Shown: positions 26,076 through 33,973 of the stretch, piece by piece
How positions within the stretch are numbered: position 1 is the first letter of the stretch
Layout of the letters: the number at the start of each line of letters is the position of its first letter
Assembly (NCBI GenBank): GCA_020721085.1
Contig: DYNJ01000002.1
Coordinates: forward strand, 2,917 to 40,331
DNA length: 37,415 nt
Source: Sulfurovum sp.
Lineage (GTDB): Bacteria > Campylobacterota > Campylobacteria > Campylobacterales > Sulfurovaceae
Reading direction: 5' to 3'
The notes under the pieces: generated by a model
What the model was told of the DNA's origin: nothing
The model's input: only the letters and a program-made list of their open reading frames with translations
Databases searched by the model: none
Translations under genes and position numbers: made by a program

Positions 26076-27236
26076 TTGCTTCTGCCTGCCAAATATCTTT
26101 CCAGAAAAGAATTTTTCGCACACACTTCCACGGAACTTGCGGAAGATATTCTGTTTGTGGAGGAATTTCTTCAAAAGTATTATCATGCAAGATGCTATAT
26201 CGCAGGCGGGGCTGTGCGGGATGTGCTTTTGGGACTCAAATGTAAAGACATCGATATCGAATGCTATGATATCTCGGTCGAAGATTTTGAGATCGCGATG
26301 GGGAACTTGGGAGCACAAGGGGCAGGCAAAAGCTTTTTTGTATATAAATACCGTCAGCTTGACATTTCGCTTCCTCGAACAGAACGAAAGACCGGAGTCG
26401 GGCACAAAGGCTTTGAGGTCACTTTGACGACACAGGCAAAAGAAGCTTCTCAAAGAAGAGACTTCACGATCAACGCTATGATGTATGATATCCAAAATCA
26501 ACAAATACTTGACTTTTGGTATGGCATAGATGATTTGAAACATAAAGTCCTAAGAGTCGTCGATCCTCATTCGTTTGGGGATGACAGTCTGCGTGTGCTG
26601 CGGGCGATGCAGTTTGCTTCCAGGTTTGGTTTCAAAGTAGAGCCCCAAAGCTGTCTTTTGTGTCAAAAAATAGCCTTGTCTGATCTGCCCAAGGAGAGAG
26701 TGTTTTTAGAATTTGAAAAGATGTTTGTCGGAGACTATCCTTATTATGGGCTTTATTATCTTTTTGCTTTAGGGATAGCTGATAAGATATTTGGTATATC
26801 TCTTGAGCGTAAAAGTTTCATGCTTTTGGCACGGCGGCTTTGCAGGGCACAGGATGGGTTTATGGATGCTTTACGACCCTACTATTTTTTGTATATTATC
26901 TCACCTTTTTTGGGATATACCGTCAAACTGCTGCTTGACCGTATCGGCGCACCCAATATATACTACCGCAAGATAGCCAAAGCGCCTCCATTGCCGGACA
27001 GAATAGACTCTGCTTTTGTTGCCAATATGGCTTTCAGGCACGGCATCAATGAGTTTGTGGGAAACTACCATCCCGAAGTAGCGGAGATCGCCCGAAGGCT
27101 CAATATTTGGGAGAAACCATACGATAAAAGCGGTATCATAAAGGAGTTGATAGCAGATGGTTTTGAGGGCATATCTTTGGGGCAAGAGCTCGAAAGAAGA
27201 GTGCAAAAAAAGATAGGAGCGTTGGATTTGCCATGA
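26076..27236 (+). CDS. cca: CCA tRNA nucleotidyltransferase / poly(A) polymerase family protein
   Basis: This class II nucleotidyltransferase-fold enzyme, 386 residues, adds or repairs the CCA end of tRNAs. GGAVRD lies at 44-49 and the metal-binding DxD at D58 and D60 (KDIDIE). ASQRRDFTINAMMYD and LRVLRAMQFASRFGF are the RNA-binding and base-recognition segments. I chose TTG at 26076 because a strong GAGGAGG lies five bases before it; a TTG at 26046 would add ten residues but has no ribosome-binding site. Poly(A) polymerase and CCA enzymes are not separable by eye. It overlaps the following gene by four bases. Confidence 0.85.
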   Translation: MLLPAKYLSRKEFFAHTSTELAEDILFVEEFLQKYYHARCYIAGGAVRDVLLGLKCKDIDIECYDISVEDFEIAMGNLGAQGAGKSFFVYKYRQLDISLPRTERKTGVGHKGFEVTLTTQAKEASQRRDFTINAMMYDIQNQQILDFWYGIDDLKHKVLRVVDPHSFGDDSLRVLRAMQFASRFGFKVEPQSCLLCQKIALSDLPKERVFLEFEKMFVGDYPYYGLYYLFALGIADKIFGISLERKSFMLLARRLCRAQDGFMDALRPYYFLYIISPFLGYTVKLLLDRIGAPNIYYRKIAKAPPLPDRIDSAFVANMAFRHGINEFVGNYHPEVAEIARRLNIWEKPYDKSGIIKELIADGFEGISLGQELERRVQKKIGALDLP

Positions 27237-27985
27237 GAATTGCTTTGAGTTTTAGCGGAGGAGGGTTGAGGGGCGCTGCGCATATCGGGGTGTTAAAGTT
27301 CCTTGAAGAGGAGGGAGTGGAGATCTCTGCTGTTTCCGGGAGTAGCGCGGGAGCTATGGTGGCTTTAATGGTTGCCAGCGGTATGAATGCAGATCAAATT
27401 TATACTTTTTTGAAACAGATCAAACAAAAAGATCTTTTCAGACTCAGTACCAACCCCGGTCTTTTTACTTTGAAAAACTTAGAAGATAAGCTTTATGAGT
27501 TGATCACGGCTAGAAGCTACGAAGAGATGCATATACCGCTTTACACATGCGTGACGGATATCAACACAGCAGAGAGCATATATCTAGATAGCGGTGACCC
27601 TATCGCCAACACCATCGCTTCCTCGTCATTGACTCCTATCTTTGAGGCAAAAGAGATTGACGGGAAGCAATATGCAGATGGAGGTTTCAGTGATAATCTG
27701 CCTGTAAGTCCGCTTAAGATGATAGGAGAAAAGGTGTTGGCGATCAATGTCAACCCCCTCACCGGTGGCAATCCCAAAGGATTCAAATCGCTTCTTGTCC
27801 GCTCGATATTGATCATGCTCCATGCCAATGTCAGGCCTTCGCAGAAGATCACCGATGCCTATATCGACATCGAAGGGGTTGCACGAATGCATCTGTTCAA
27901 TTTCAAAGAGATGGACGATGCCTATAGAGCAGGATATGGGGAGATGAAGGAGAAGTGGAGAGAGTTGAAAGAAAAATTGGTATAA
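27233..27985 (+). CDS. Patatin-like phospholipase family protein (RssA-like)
   Basis: This 250-residue serine lipase-like protein has the oxyanion motif GGGLRG (about 9-14). The nucleophile elbow GSSAG carries S38 and the catalytic aspartate is D149 in ADGGFSDNLP, so the Ser-Asp dyad is complete. There is no signal peptide, so it is probably cytoplasmic and acts on membrane lipids or acyl esters; the substrate is unknown. The ATG overlaps the stop of the CCA enzyme gene. Confidence 0.93.
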   Translation: MRIALSFSGGGLRGAAHIGVLKFLEEEGVEISAVSGSSAGAMVALMVASGMNADQIYTFLKQIKQKDLFRLSTNPGLFTLKNLEDKLYELITARSYEEMHIPLYTCVTDINTAESIYLDSGDPIANTIASSSLTPIFEAKEIDGKQYADGGFSDNLPVSPLKMIGEKVLAINVNPLTGGNPKGFKSLLVRSILIMLHANVRPSQKITDAYIDIEGVARMHLFNFKEMDDAYRAGYGEMKEKWRELKEKLV

Positions 27986-27986
27986 T
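27981..27986 (+). promoter_or_regulatory. Possible -10 box for purU
   Basis: TATAAT overlaps the stop codon of the patatin-like gene, 34 bases before the purU ATG. It could give purU an internal promoter in the leuD-glyS direction run. Confidence 0.4.
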
Positions 27987-28020
27987 TTGTTATCAGCAAT
28001 ATATTGGCTAAAGGGAAATG

Positions 28021-28857
28021 ATGGCAAAGCGTGCTCGTATACTTATAGACTGCAAAGATGCAAAGGGGTTAGTGTATCATATCAGTAAGATCTTTTATGA
28101 GCGCAATCTCAATATCGACAGCAACCGTGAATTTGTCGATAAAGAGAATAGCAAGTTCTTTATGCGCACCGTTGTGACAGGGGAGTTTGAGAGCGAAGAA
28201 CTTCACAGGGCGCTTGCATCTGTTTTGCCTGCTGAGGCTCAGATCAGAGTGATAGTGCCCAAGCCCAAAAAGATTGTCATCATGGTGACCAAAGAGTCCC
28301 ATTGTCTAGGGGATATCTTGATACGCTGGGCGGACGGTGAGTTTGAAGCGGATATTGAGGCTGTGATCTCCAATCGCTACAATCTTAGGGACTTGACAAG
28401 ACGCTTTGATATCCCGTTTTTTTATGTATCTTCCGATGATTGCAGCAGGGAAGAACATGAGCACCAAGTGCGTGAGATCCTTGGAGAGTTGAACTTTGAT
28501 TTTATCGTCCTTGCCAAATATATGCGCATATTAAGCAGCGATTTCGTTCGGCAGTTTCCTGAACGAATCGTCAATATTCATCATTCATTTCTTCCTGCGT
28601 TTATCGGAGCAAATCCTTACAGGCAGGCTTATGAGCGCGGTGTCAAGATCATTGGGGCAACAGCGCATTTTGTGACGACCGATCTCGATGAAGGACCGAT
28701 CATCTCCCAGGATGTGGTCTCAGTGACCCATCGTCACGGATGGAAGGATATGCAAAGAGCAGGCGGTGATGTAGAAAAGATAGTCTTGGCACGTGCTCTC
28801 TCGCTGGTTCTCAATGATCGTGTCTTTGTCAACGGTAACAAAACTATAGTCTTTTAG
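28021..28857 (+). CDS. purU: Formyltetrahydrofolate deformylase
   Basis: PurU hydrolyses 10-formyl-THF to formate and THF, balancing one-carbon pools and supplying formate (for example to PurT). The 278-residue protein has an N-terminal ACT domain (about 5-85) and a formyltransferase-like C-terminal domain. NIHHSFLPAFIGANPY and TAHFVTTDLDEGPI carry the catalytic Asn-His-Asp set. I chose the second of two tandem ATGs, five bases after AAGGG; the first is at 28018. Confidence 0.95.
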   Translation: MAKRARILIDCKDAKGLVYHISKIFYERNLNIDSNREFVDKENSKFFMRTVVTGEFESEELHRALASVLPAEAQIRVIVPKPKKIVIMVTKESHCLGDILIRWADGEFEADIEAVISNRYNLRDLTRRFDIPFFYVSSDDCSREEHEHQVREILGELNFDFIVLAKYMRILSSDFVRQFPERIVNIHHSFLPAFIGANPYRQAYERGVKIIGATAHFVTTDLDEGPIISQDVVSVTHRHGWKDMQRAGGDVEKIVLARALSLVLNDRVFVNGNKTIVF

Positions 28858-28865
28858 GCATTGGT

Positions 28866-29339
28866 GTGTTCAATATTGTCCTTGTGCATCCTCAAATCCC
28901 TCACAACACAGGAGCCATAGGGCGTCTCTGTGTCAATCTTGACGCGACATTGCATCTAATCAAACCGTTGGGATTTTCGATAGATGACAAAGCCGTGAAG
29001 CGTTCCGGACTTGACTATTGGCATAAGCTCAAACTGGTAGTTTGGGAGAGTTTTGAGGATTTTTTAGAAGCTCATCCCATCGACAGACACACCCATTTGG
29101 CTACTACCAAAACAGATCGCCCATATTGGGATGCAAGCTTCAGCCTAGGAGACTATCTGCTCTTTGGATCTGAGACGACAGGTATCGATCAAAGTGTATT
29201 GTTGACACATACTTCGCGTTGTATCACTATACCGATGTGTAACGCAGGCAGGAGCCTCAACCTCAGCATGAGTGTAGGCATCGTCAGCTATGAGGCGTTT
29301 CGCCAGAGTAGTCAGCATATCCAAAAGGAGTTAAAGTGA
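28866..29339 (+). CDS. trmL: tRNA (cytidine(34)-2'-O)-methyltransferase, SPOUT family
   Basis: This 157-residue SPOUT-fold enzyme has the same size as E. coli TrmL. TrmL methylates the wobble-base ribose of tRNA-Leu isoacceptors. The N-terminus VLVHPQIPHNTGAIGRLC is typical. Knot motifs are LLFGSETTGI, ITIPMC and RSLNLSMSVGIVSYEAFRQ. The start is GTG, eight bases after an AGG that overlaps the purU stop. It sits in a tRNA-rich neighbourhood with the CCA enzyme, glyS and an MnmC-like gene. Confidence 0.93.
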   Translation: MFNIVLVHPQIPHNTGAIGRLCVNLDATLHLIKPLGFSIDDKAVKRSGLDYWHKLKLVVWESFEDFLEAHPIDRHTHLATTKTDRPYWDASFSLGDYLLFGSETTGIDQSVLLTHTSRCITIPMCNAGRSLNLSMSVGIVSYEAFRQSSQHIQKELK

Positions 29340-29500
29340 GTATCGGGGATATTTTTTATATCATTGCAATGATATTATTTGCTTGGATCACCTTTGTGAT
29401 CATCCGAAACTATTTTCGCAGCAAATTTAACGAAGATGGGCAGAGGATAGATATGCTTGGACAAAACGATAGTGATGACGATGGAGGTGACGGAGATTGA
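29336..29500 (+). CDS. 54-residue single-pass membrane protein, unknown function
   Basis: This short ORF begins with GTG that overlaps the trmL stop (GTGA), with a near-ideal AAAAGGAG five bases upstream. The protein has one hydrophobic helix (about 7-23, IFYIIAMILFAWITFVI) followed by RNYFRSKF, and then an acidic tail rich in Asp and Gly. The positive residues after the helix predict a cytoplasmic C-terminus. I do not recognise a family. The coupled start and strong ribosome-binding site make it very likely to be translated. Confidence 0.78.
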   Translation: MSIGDIFYIIAMILFAWITFVIIRNYFRSKFNEDGQRIDMLGQNDSDDDGGDGD

Positions 29501-29569
29501 AAATTTTAACCCCTAATTTATGATGGCTTTGATTGCACCTTTAATTCTTTGTATTAACCAACTATTAGG

Positions 29570-29575
29570 TAAAAT
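29570..29575 (+). promoter_or_regulatory. Possible -10 box of glyS
   Basis: TAAAAT (context TTAGGTAAAATTAAAT), 34 bases before the glyS ATG, in the 109-base gap after the small membrane protein gene. Confidence 0.4.
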
Positions 29576-29609
29576 TAAATCTTACAAAACCACCACAGGA
29601 TCTTAGAAA

Positions 29610-31658
29610 ATGAGACAACCGCTGCTTATAGAGATTGGAGTTGAAGAGCTTCCTGCCATTCCTTTGCTCAAGATTGTTGATGAGATCAAACAATCTTGGG
29701 CAAACCTTCTTAAAGCCTATCAACTTGCTTGTGAGTTTGAATTTTTTTATACGCCTAGACGATTGGTGCTGATGCACTCAGCCATTCAGATCAGACAAAA
29801 CAATACCACAATTGAGCTTTGGGGTCCTCCTGTCGAGGCGGCATTCAAAGACGGCAAGGCTACAGGCGCAGCTGAAGGGTTTGCGCGCAAATGTGGTGTA
29901 GCCGTAGATCAGCTCAAGCAGAGCGACAAGGACGGGCGCAAACTGCTCTACTTCATAGAGGAGCGAGAGGGGCAGGAGACGGCTTTGCTGCTGGGTGAAA
30001 TGATAAACAAGTGGATCGCCTCTATGCCCTTTGGCAAAATGATGCGCTGGGGGAGCAGAAGTGATGAGTTCATCCGACCGGTCAGGTGGCTTCAGGTGCG
30101 TCTTGGCGACAGCTCTATACCTGTTGAGCTGTTCGGTGTCCAAAGCGCAACACATACCTTTGTGCATAGAATGGTGGATTTTGCTCCCGTGGAGGTCGGC
30201 ACGATAGACTCATATGAGGAGATTTTGAGACAAGGCGGCGTGACGCTCCGTCCATTGCAAAGAGAGGCGATGATCGTTGAGGCATTTGACAGGATCGAAG
30301 CACAAAATGGGATCTTTATCGAACGAGACCTTGATCTGATGGCAGAAGTTGTCGCGATCACGGAAAACCCCAAAGTATTGCTGGGGAGTTTTGATGAAAG
30401 TTTTCTGGAGCTTCCCCCCGAGGTGATCATCACCTCCATGAAGGAGCATCAGCGCTATTTTGCAGTTTATGAAGGTGCCGGGCTCTCCAACAAGTTCGTC
30501 GTTGTCAGTAATGCTTATACGAACGACTATAGCAAGGTTTTAGCGGGAAATGAGCGTGTCTTAAAACCTAGATTGGCAGATGGGATGTTCTTTTATTATA
30601 ATGATCTCAGGCGTGGACTTTCGGTGGATGGACTGGAGAAGATCCAGTTTATGGATGGACTCGGCACACTTAAAGATAAGTTACACAGAGAGTCCGAGAT
30701 CGCTCAAAGGCTGCTGACGCGCTATATTGATCAGGTTTCCAAAGAGAGCGGCCGGCGCAGTGGTGATCTGGAATCACTTATGCTCCGTGCCATGAAGCTT
30801 GCCAAGGCTGATCTGAATAGTGAAATGGTCTATGAATTCACCGAGCTTCAAGGTCTGATGGGGTACTACTATGCGAAAGCTCTGGGCGAAGATCCGCTAG
30901 TCTATACCGCGATCAAAGAGCAGTATATGCCAGTAGGTGAGGGGGCGGAGCTGCCATCTTCTATCTTCTCTTCTATTGTGGCGATGTCGATCAAGCTCGA
31001 TACCTTGCTGGGGCTTTTCAGTATCGGCAAGATCCCGACCGGCTCCAAAGATCCATTTGCGCTGAGACGGGCTGTAAACGGTATCGTGCGGATCGTGACG
31101 GCATATGATCTCTCTTTTGATATGGATGAAGTGATTGCGTTGCTCAAAGAGAGCTATGCTTCGTTTGATGTGGAAAAACTGCAAGCGTTTATCATCGAGC
31201 GCATCAACAAATCACTTGATGCCAATCCCTCTGTGATCGCTTCTGTGCTGGCTTCCGGTGAACGGGATATCAATGAGATCGCCAAAAAAGTATCTGCACT
31301 CAACAGCATCGTGGGAAATGATGCTTTTAAAGAGCAGTTTGTGACCTTCAAGCGCGTAGCGAATATCTCCAAAGAGGTTGATCTTGACGGTGTGCTGGTG
31401 ATCGATACTGCTTTGTTCACTGAAGATGCCGAGGTATCACTATATAATGCGTACGAAAAGACGGTCAATACCAGATATACTGACTACAAAAGCAGACTTG
31501 AGGCGCTTTTTGCGCTCAAAGAGACGCTTGACCGCTATTTTGATAAAGTCTTGGTCAATACAGACAGACAGGAGCTTAGAGTTAACCGTCAAAATATGAT
31601 TGCGTCAGTTTATAGAAGTTTCAAGGAGATCGCCGATATCAAAGAGATCTCTATTTGA
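29610..31658 (+). CDS. glyS: Glycyl-tRNA synthetase beta subunit
   Basis: GlyS is the large subunit of the alpha2beta2 bacterial glycyl-tRNA synthetase and recognises tRNA-Gly. The 682-residue protein shows the family N-terminus LLIEIGVEELPA and FFYTPRRLVL. Also present are MRWGSRSDEFIRPVRWL, ITSMKEHQRYFAV and KPRLADGMFFYYND, then an HD-like region and the C-terminal anticodon-binding helices starting near SKDPFALRRAVNGIVRI. The alpha subunit (glyQ) is not in the window. AGGA lies nine bases before the ATG. Confidence 0.97.
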   Translation: MRQPLLIEIGVEELPAIPLLKIVDEIKQSWANLLKAYQLACEFEFFYTPRRLVLMHSAIQIRQNNTTIELWGPPVEAAFKDGKATGAAEGFARKCGVAVDQLKQSDKDGRKLLYFIEEREGQETALLLGEMINKWIASMPFGKMMRWGSRSDEFIRPVRWLQVRLGDSSIPVELFGVQSATHTFVHRMVDFAPVEVGTIDSYEEILRQGGVTLRPLQREAMIVEAFDRIEAQNGIFIERDLDLMAEVVAITENPKVLLGSFDESFLELPPEVIITSMKEHQRYFAVYEGAGLSNKFVVVSNAYTNDYSKVLAGNERVLKPRLADGMFFYYNDLRRGLSVDGLEKIQFMDGLGTLKDKLHRESEIAQRLLTRYIDQVSKESGRRSGDLESLMLRAMKLAKADLNSEMVYEFTELQGLMGYYYAKALGEDPLVYTAIKEQYMPVGEGAELPSSIFSSIVAMSIKLDTLLGLFSIGKIPTGSKDPFALRRAVNGIVRIVTAYDLSFDMDEVIALLKESYASFDVEKLQAFIIERINKSLDANPSVIASVLASGERDINEIAKKVSALNSIVGNDAFKEQFVTFKRVANISKEVDLDGVLVIDTALFTEDAEVSLYNAYEKTVNTRYTDYKSRLEALFALKETLDRYFDKVLVNTDRQELRVNRQNMIASVYRSFKEIADIKEISI

Positions 31659-31681
31659 TCAGCTCTTGCAAAGGACTTTGA

Positions 31682-32791
31682 GTGACGGATAATACTTATG
31701 ATACTATCGTCATCGGTGCGGGTATAGCAGGCGCATCAACCGCCTATTTTCTGCGTCAAAAAGGACAAAGAGTGCTTGTCGTCGATCGTGACGGCATCGC
31801 AAGCGGGGGCTCCGGAGCTGCCGGAGCCTTTATCTCCCCCAAGGTCGGCAAAGGCGGATCACTGCAGCAGCTTACCAATGAAGCTTTTGCTTTTGCAGTT
31901 CGTTTTTATCTCGACCGTTTTCCGACTCTTTTTCATCAGACAGGTGTCATTCGTATCCCCAGAGATGAAAAAGATGCAGAACAATTTACTGTTTATGAGC
32001 CATACAATCAAAACAATTATACCAGGATCGACCCTGAAACTGCCCGAAAGCAGGGGGTAAAATTGCCTTATGAGAGTTTTTTGTTTGATGAAGCCGGCGC
32101 GTGCGATGCGCCACAGCTTTGCGAGGCGCTTTTGGATGGTATAGATATTGCCAGGCTCGAAGTAGCAAGTATTGAGCAAACCCCAGTTGGCTGGGAAACA
32201 GATGGTTGCAAAGCAAAAAATATAGTACTCGCCACAGGCTATAAAAACAGCCTGTTTGATATGAGATATATGGGCGTACACGGCAGATGGGGCAATAGAG
32301 GTGATTTTGTCTCAGCTCTGCCGCTAGCAGTGAGCATGCATCAGTCGATGTCAATCTCGGCAAATATTGACGGCATCATCAGACTCGGCGCAACATATGA
32401 GCTTCAGATCAAGGAGCCAACTGCTTGCGATGATAAACAAGCGCTTGGCTTGCGGGAACTTGCAGGCAGATCGGTCGATACGACGGATTTCGAGCTTTCC
32501 CAAACATATTGCGGTATGCGCTCAGGAAGCAAGGATTATGCCCCGCTGACCGGCAAAGTAGTCGATGTGCCGTGGATGCTCGAACAGCATCCTAATCTCT
32601 CCAAAGGCGCCAGAGCGCCTCTGAAATATATTGACAATCTCTATATTTGCAACGGTCTGGGAGGCAGAGGGTTTGTCATGGCTCCGTACCTGGCCAACAC
32701 ATTGGCTTCGCACATCATCCAAGGCTCCCCTCTTGATAGCAGAGCTGATCCGGATAGGCTTTTTTTGAAGTGGTGCAGAAGGGAGCTATGA
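31682..32791 (+). CDS. mnmC: FAD-dependent oxidoreductase, MnmC oxidase domain-like
   Basis: This 369-residue DAO-fold flavoprotein has VIGAGIAGAST at 10-20 and the AGAFISPKVGKGGSLQQLTNEAF segment typical of MnmC C-terminal domains. Later come YCGMRSGSKDYAPLTG and GLGGRGFVMAPYLA. MnmC's oxidase half removes the carboxymethyl group from cmnm5(s2)U at the tRNA wobble position. The N-terminal methyltransferase half of E. coli MnmC is absent, so a separate MnmD-like protein would be needed. The GTG start has AAAGGA six bases upstream. A perfect 14-bp hairpin begins three bases after the stop. Glycine-oxidase-like enzymes are the main alternative. Confidence 0.82.
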   Translation: MTDNTYDTIVIGAGIAGASTAYFLRQKGQRVLVVDRDGIASGGSGAAGAFISPKVGKGGSLQQLTNEAFAFAVRFYLDRFPTLFHQTGVIRIPRDEKDAEQFTVYEPYNQNNYTRIDPETARKQGVKLPYESFLFDEAGACDAPQLCEALLDGIDIARLEVASIEQTPVGWETDGCKAKNIVLATGYKNSLFDMRYMGVHGRWGNRGDFVSALPLAVSMHQSMSISANIDGIIRLGATYELQIKEPTACDDKQALGLRELAGRSVDTTDFELSQTYCGMRSGSKDYAPLTGKVVDVPWMLEQHPNLSKGARAPLKYIDNLYICNGLGGRGFVMAPYLANTLASHIIQGSPLDSRADPDRLFLKWCRREL

Positions 32792-32794
32792 TGA

Positions 32795-32832
32795 GGATTG
32801 TTGTGTCATTGCGTACCTTGACACAACAATCC
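32795..32832. terminator. 14-bp perfect hairpin after the MnmC-like gene
   Basis: GGATTGTTGTGTCA (32795-32808), a 10-base loop, then the exact reverse complement (32819-32832). No T-run follows on either strand, so it may act as a bidirectional terminator or mRNA end stabiliser between convergent genes, or be part of an intergenic repeat. Confidence 0.55.
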
Positions 32833-32842
32833 GCAAGAGCAG

Positions 32843-32863
32843 ATTCCAAATCAAGTTCGGAAT
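32843..32863. repeat. ATTCC-N11-GGAAT palindromic repeat
   Basis: ATTCCAAATCAAGTTCGGAAT followed by GAC. The GGAATGAC end and the central TCAAG match the repeats at 6221-6253 and 33078-33102, indicating one family of short palindromic units. Confidence 0.55.
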
Positions 32864-33012
32864 GACTATCCCAGCCCCGTCGTTGATTGTTTATATTCGC
32901 TTTTATAAAACAGTAGTGAAAAGAAAAAGAATGAGATTGTTTTTGCTTCATGTTCAGATCCTGAAATGAGTTCTGGACGATGGCAGTATTTGACTCTTCT
33001 GTTATCCGTTCA

Positions 33013-33036
33013 TACTTCGACAAGTTCAGTACGAAC
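33013..33036. repeat. CTTCGACAAGTTCAGTACGAAC-type intergenic repeat
   Basis: The unit has TTCG/CGAA ends and a CAAG core. Closely similar short sequences occur between genes in many unrelated bacteria, from memory. A diverged relative (GCACTGAGCATGCTGAAG) lies at 37214-37231. Confidence 0.45.
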
Positions 33037-33077
33037 AGAAGGCTATATCACCAATGACTATTTACTATTTTGTGGAT

Positions 33078-33102
33078 CCCGTGTCAAGCACGAGGATGAT
33101 GG
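33078..33102. repeat. Dispersed intergenic repeat, copy 2
   Basis: CCCGTGTCAAGCACGAGGAT plus five further bases. It matches 21 of 25 bases with the minus strand of 6221-6245. It contains an imperfect stem CCCGTG / CACGAGG around TCAAG. Confidence 0.6.
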
Positions 33103-33172
33103 AAACCGTTCGCCCTCAATATTTGGATAGCCACACGGGGTTACCGCTACCCCACAAGCCACCGGTCGCCAA

Positions 33173-33913
33173 TCACTGCCACTCCGGTTTATCTGTGATA
33201 TGCGGGAATCCATCAAGAAGCTCTTGAGGCTGGAAGTTGGGTTTATACGCAAAAGCTTTGCACCCTTCTACCCAATAGCCCAGATATACCCACTTCAGCC
33301 CCAGAATATTGGCAAGATTGATCTGATAGAGCAAAGAGTAGGTACCTAAAGATAGCGATGCATAGTCCGGATCATAATAGAAGTAGATCGAACTGATGCC
33401 GTCCTCCAAAACATCGATCAGATCGACTCCGATGAGTTTGTTGTCTTTGATATAGAGGATCTCTTTGCCAAAGTCATGGGCGCCGTCGACGAAATTTTCG
33501 CAATATTCTCTTTGCGAAATCTTCCGATATTTCCATTGATCTTTTTCTTGTTTGTGGAGATGGTATCGGTCGTAAAGTTCCAGATGTGCTTTGGTGACGG
33601 TAGGTTTTTGGATGATGATCTTCGTCTCTCGGTTGCGTTTGATAGCGCGGCGCTGGGATTTGGTATAGTGGTAATGATCGACATCTATCCGCAGACTTTT
33701 GCACGCATTGCAATCTCGGCAGATCGGATGAAAGTAGTACTTCCCGAAACGCCTCCATCCTCGCTGGATCACTGCCGTAGAAAATGCCTCGCTTGCCTGC
33801 TGCACATACTTGTAGCTCATGCGCACACTTTGACCAGGCAGATAGGCGCAAGGATAGTCAAGCATAGAAAAATCGGTTGATGGCGGATTGAGCAGATTTT
33901 CTTTTTCGTTCAT
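33173..33913 (-). CDS. bpt: Aspartate/glutamate leucyltransferase (arginyltransferase family)
   Basis: Bpt transfers leucine from Leu-tRNA to N-terminal Asp or Glu, creating N-degrons for ClpS-ClpAP. This 246-residue protein has the family N-terminus with a conserved cysteine (PCAYLPGQ, C22) and the CxxCxxC cluster C65, C68, C71 (HPICRDCNACKSLRID). A GNAT-like C-terminal domain follows, with SSIYFYYDPDY and LGLKWVYLGYWVEGCKAFAYK. The leucyl- versus arginyl-transferase choice is by bacterial family convention. The ATG at 33913 has no Shine-Dalgarno sequence. A longer in-frame extension to 34153 would cover the divergent gene and is unlikely. Confidence 0.92.
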   Translation of the reverse strand: MNEKENLLNPPSTDFSMLDYPCAYLPGQSVRMSYKYVQQASEAFSTAVIQRGWRRFGKYYFHPICRDCNACKSLRIDVDHYHYTKSQRRAIKRNRETKIIIQKPTVTKAHLELYDRYHLHKQEKDQWKYRKISQREYCENFVDGAHDFGKEILYIKDNKLIGVDLIDVLEDGISSIYFYYDPDYASLSLGTYSLLYQINLANILGLKWVYLGYWVEGCKAFAYKPNFQPQELLDGFPHITDKPEWQ

Positions 33914-33920
33914 AACCGCG

Positions 33921-33926
33921 ATTCTA
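33921..33926 (-). promoter_or_regulatory. Possible -10 box of bpt
   Basis: TAGAAT on the minus strand, seven bases before the bpt ATG. Use of this box would give a leaderless or nearly leaderless mRNA, consistent with the missing ribosome-binding site. Confidence 0.35.
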
Positions 33927-33942
33927 CCGAAATTTGATAAAA

Positions 33943-33948
33943 TATGAT
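33943..33948 (+). promoter_or_regulatory. Possible -10 box of the TrmN6-like gene
   Basis: TATGAT, 25 bases before the methyltransferase ATG, within the 60-base divergent gap shared with bpt. Confidence 0.35.
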
Positions 33949-33973
33949 ATATAAATTTTGATATTGGAGTGTT

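Larger units (their letters stand above)
32792..33172. other. 381-base repeat-built spacer between convergent genes
   Basis: This stretch has no credible gene. From left to right it holds a long hairpin (32795-32832), an ATTCC/GGAAT palindrome (32843-32863), a copy of a CTTCGACAAG..CAGTACGAAC-type repeat (33013-33036) and a CCCGTGTCAAGCACGAGG repeat (33078-33102). A GGGGT/ACCCC stem follows near 33138-33154. Translations such as WDSHSELDLES on the minus strand are typical spurious peptides of such repeats. Confidence 0.75.

Noticed and set aside
32715-33252. Minus-strand peptides containing WDSHSELDLES and similar
   Set aside because: Typical spurious translations of short intergenic repeats; one overlaps the MnmC-like gene and none has a start signal.
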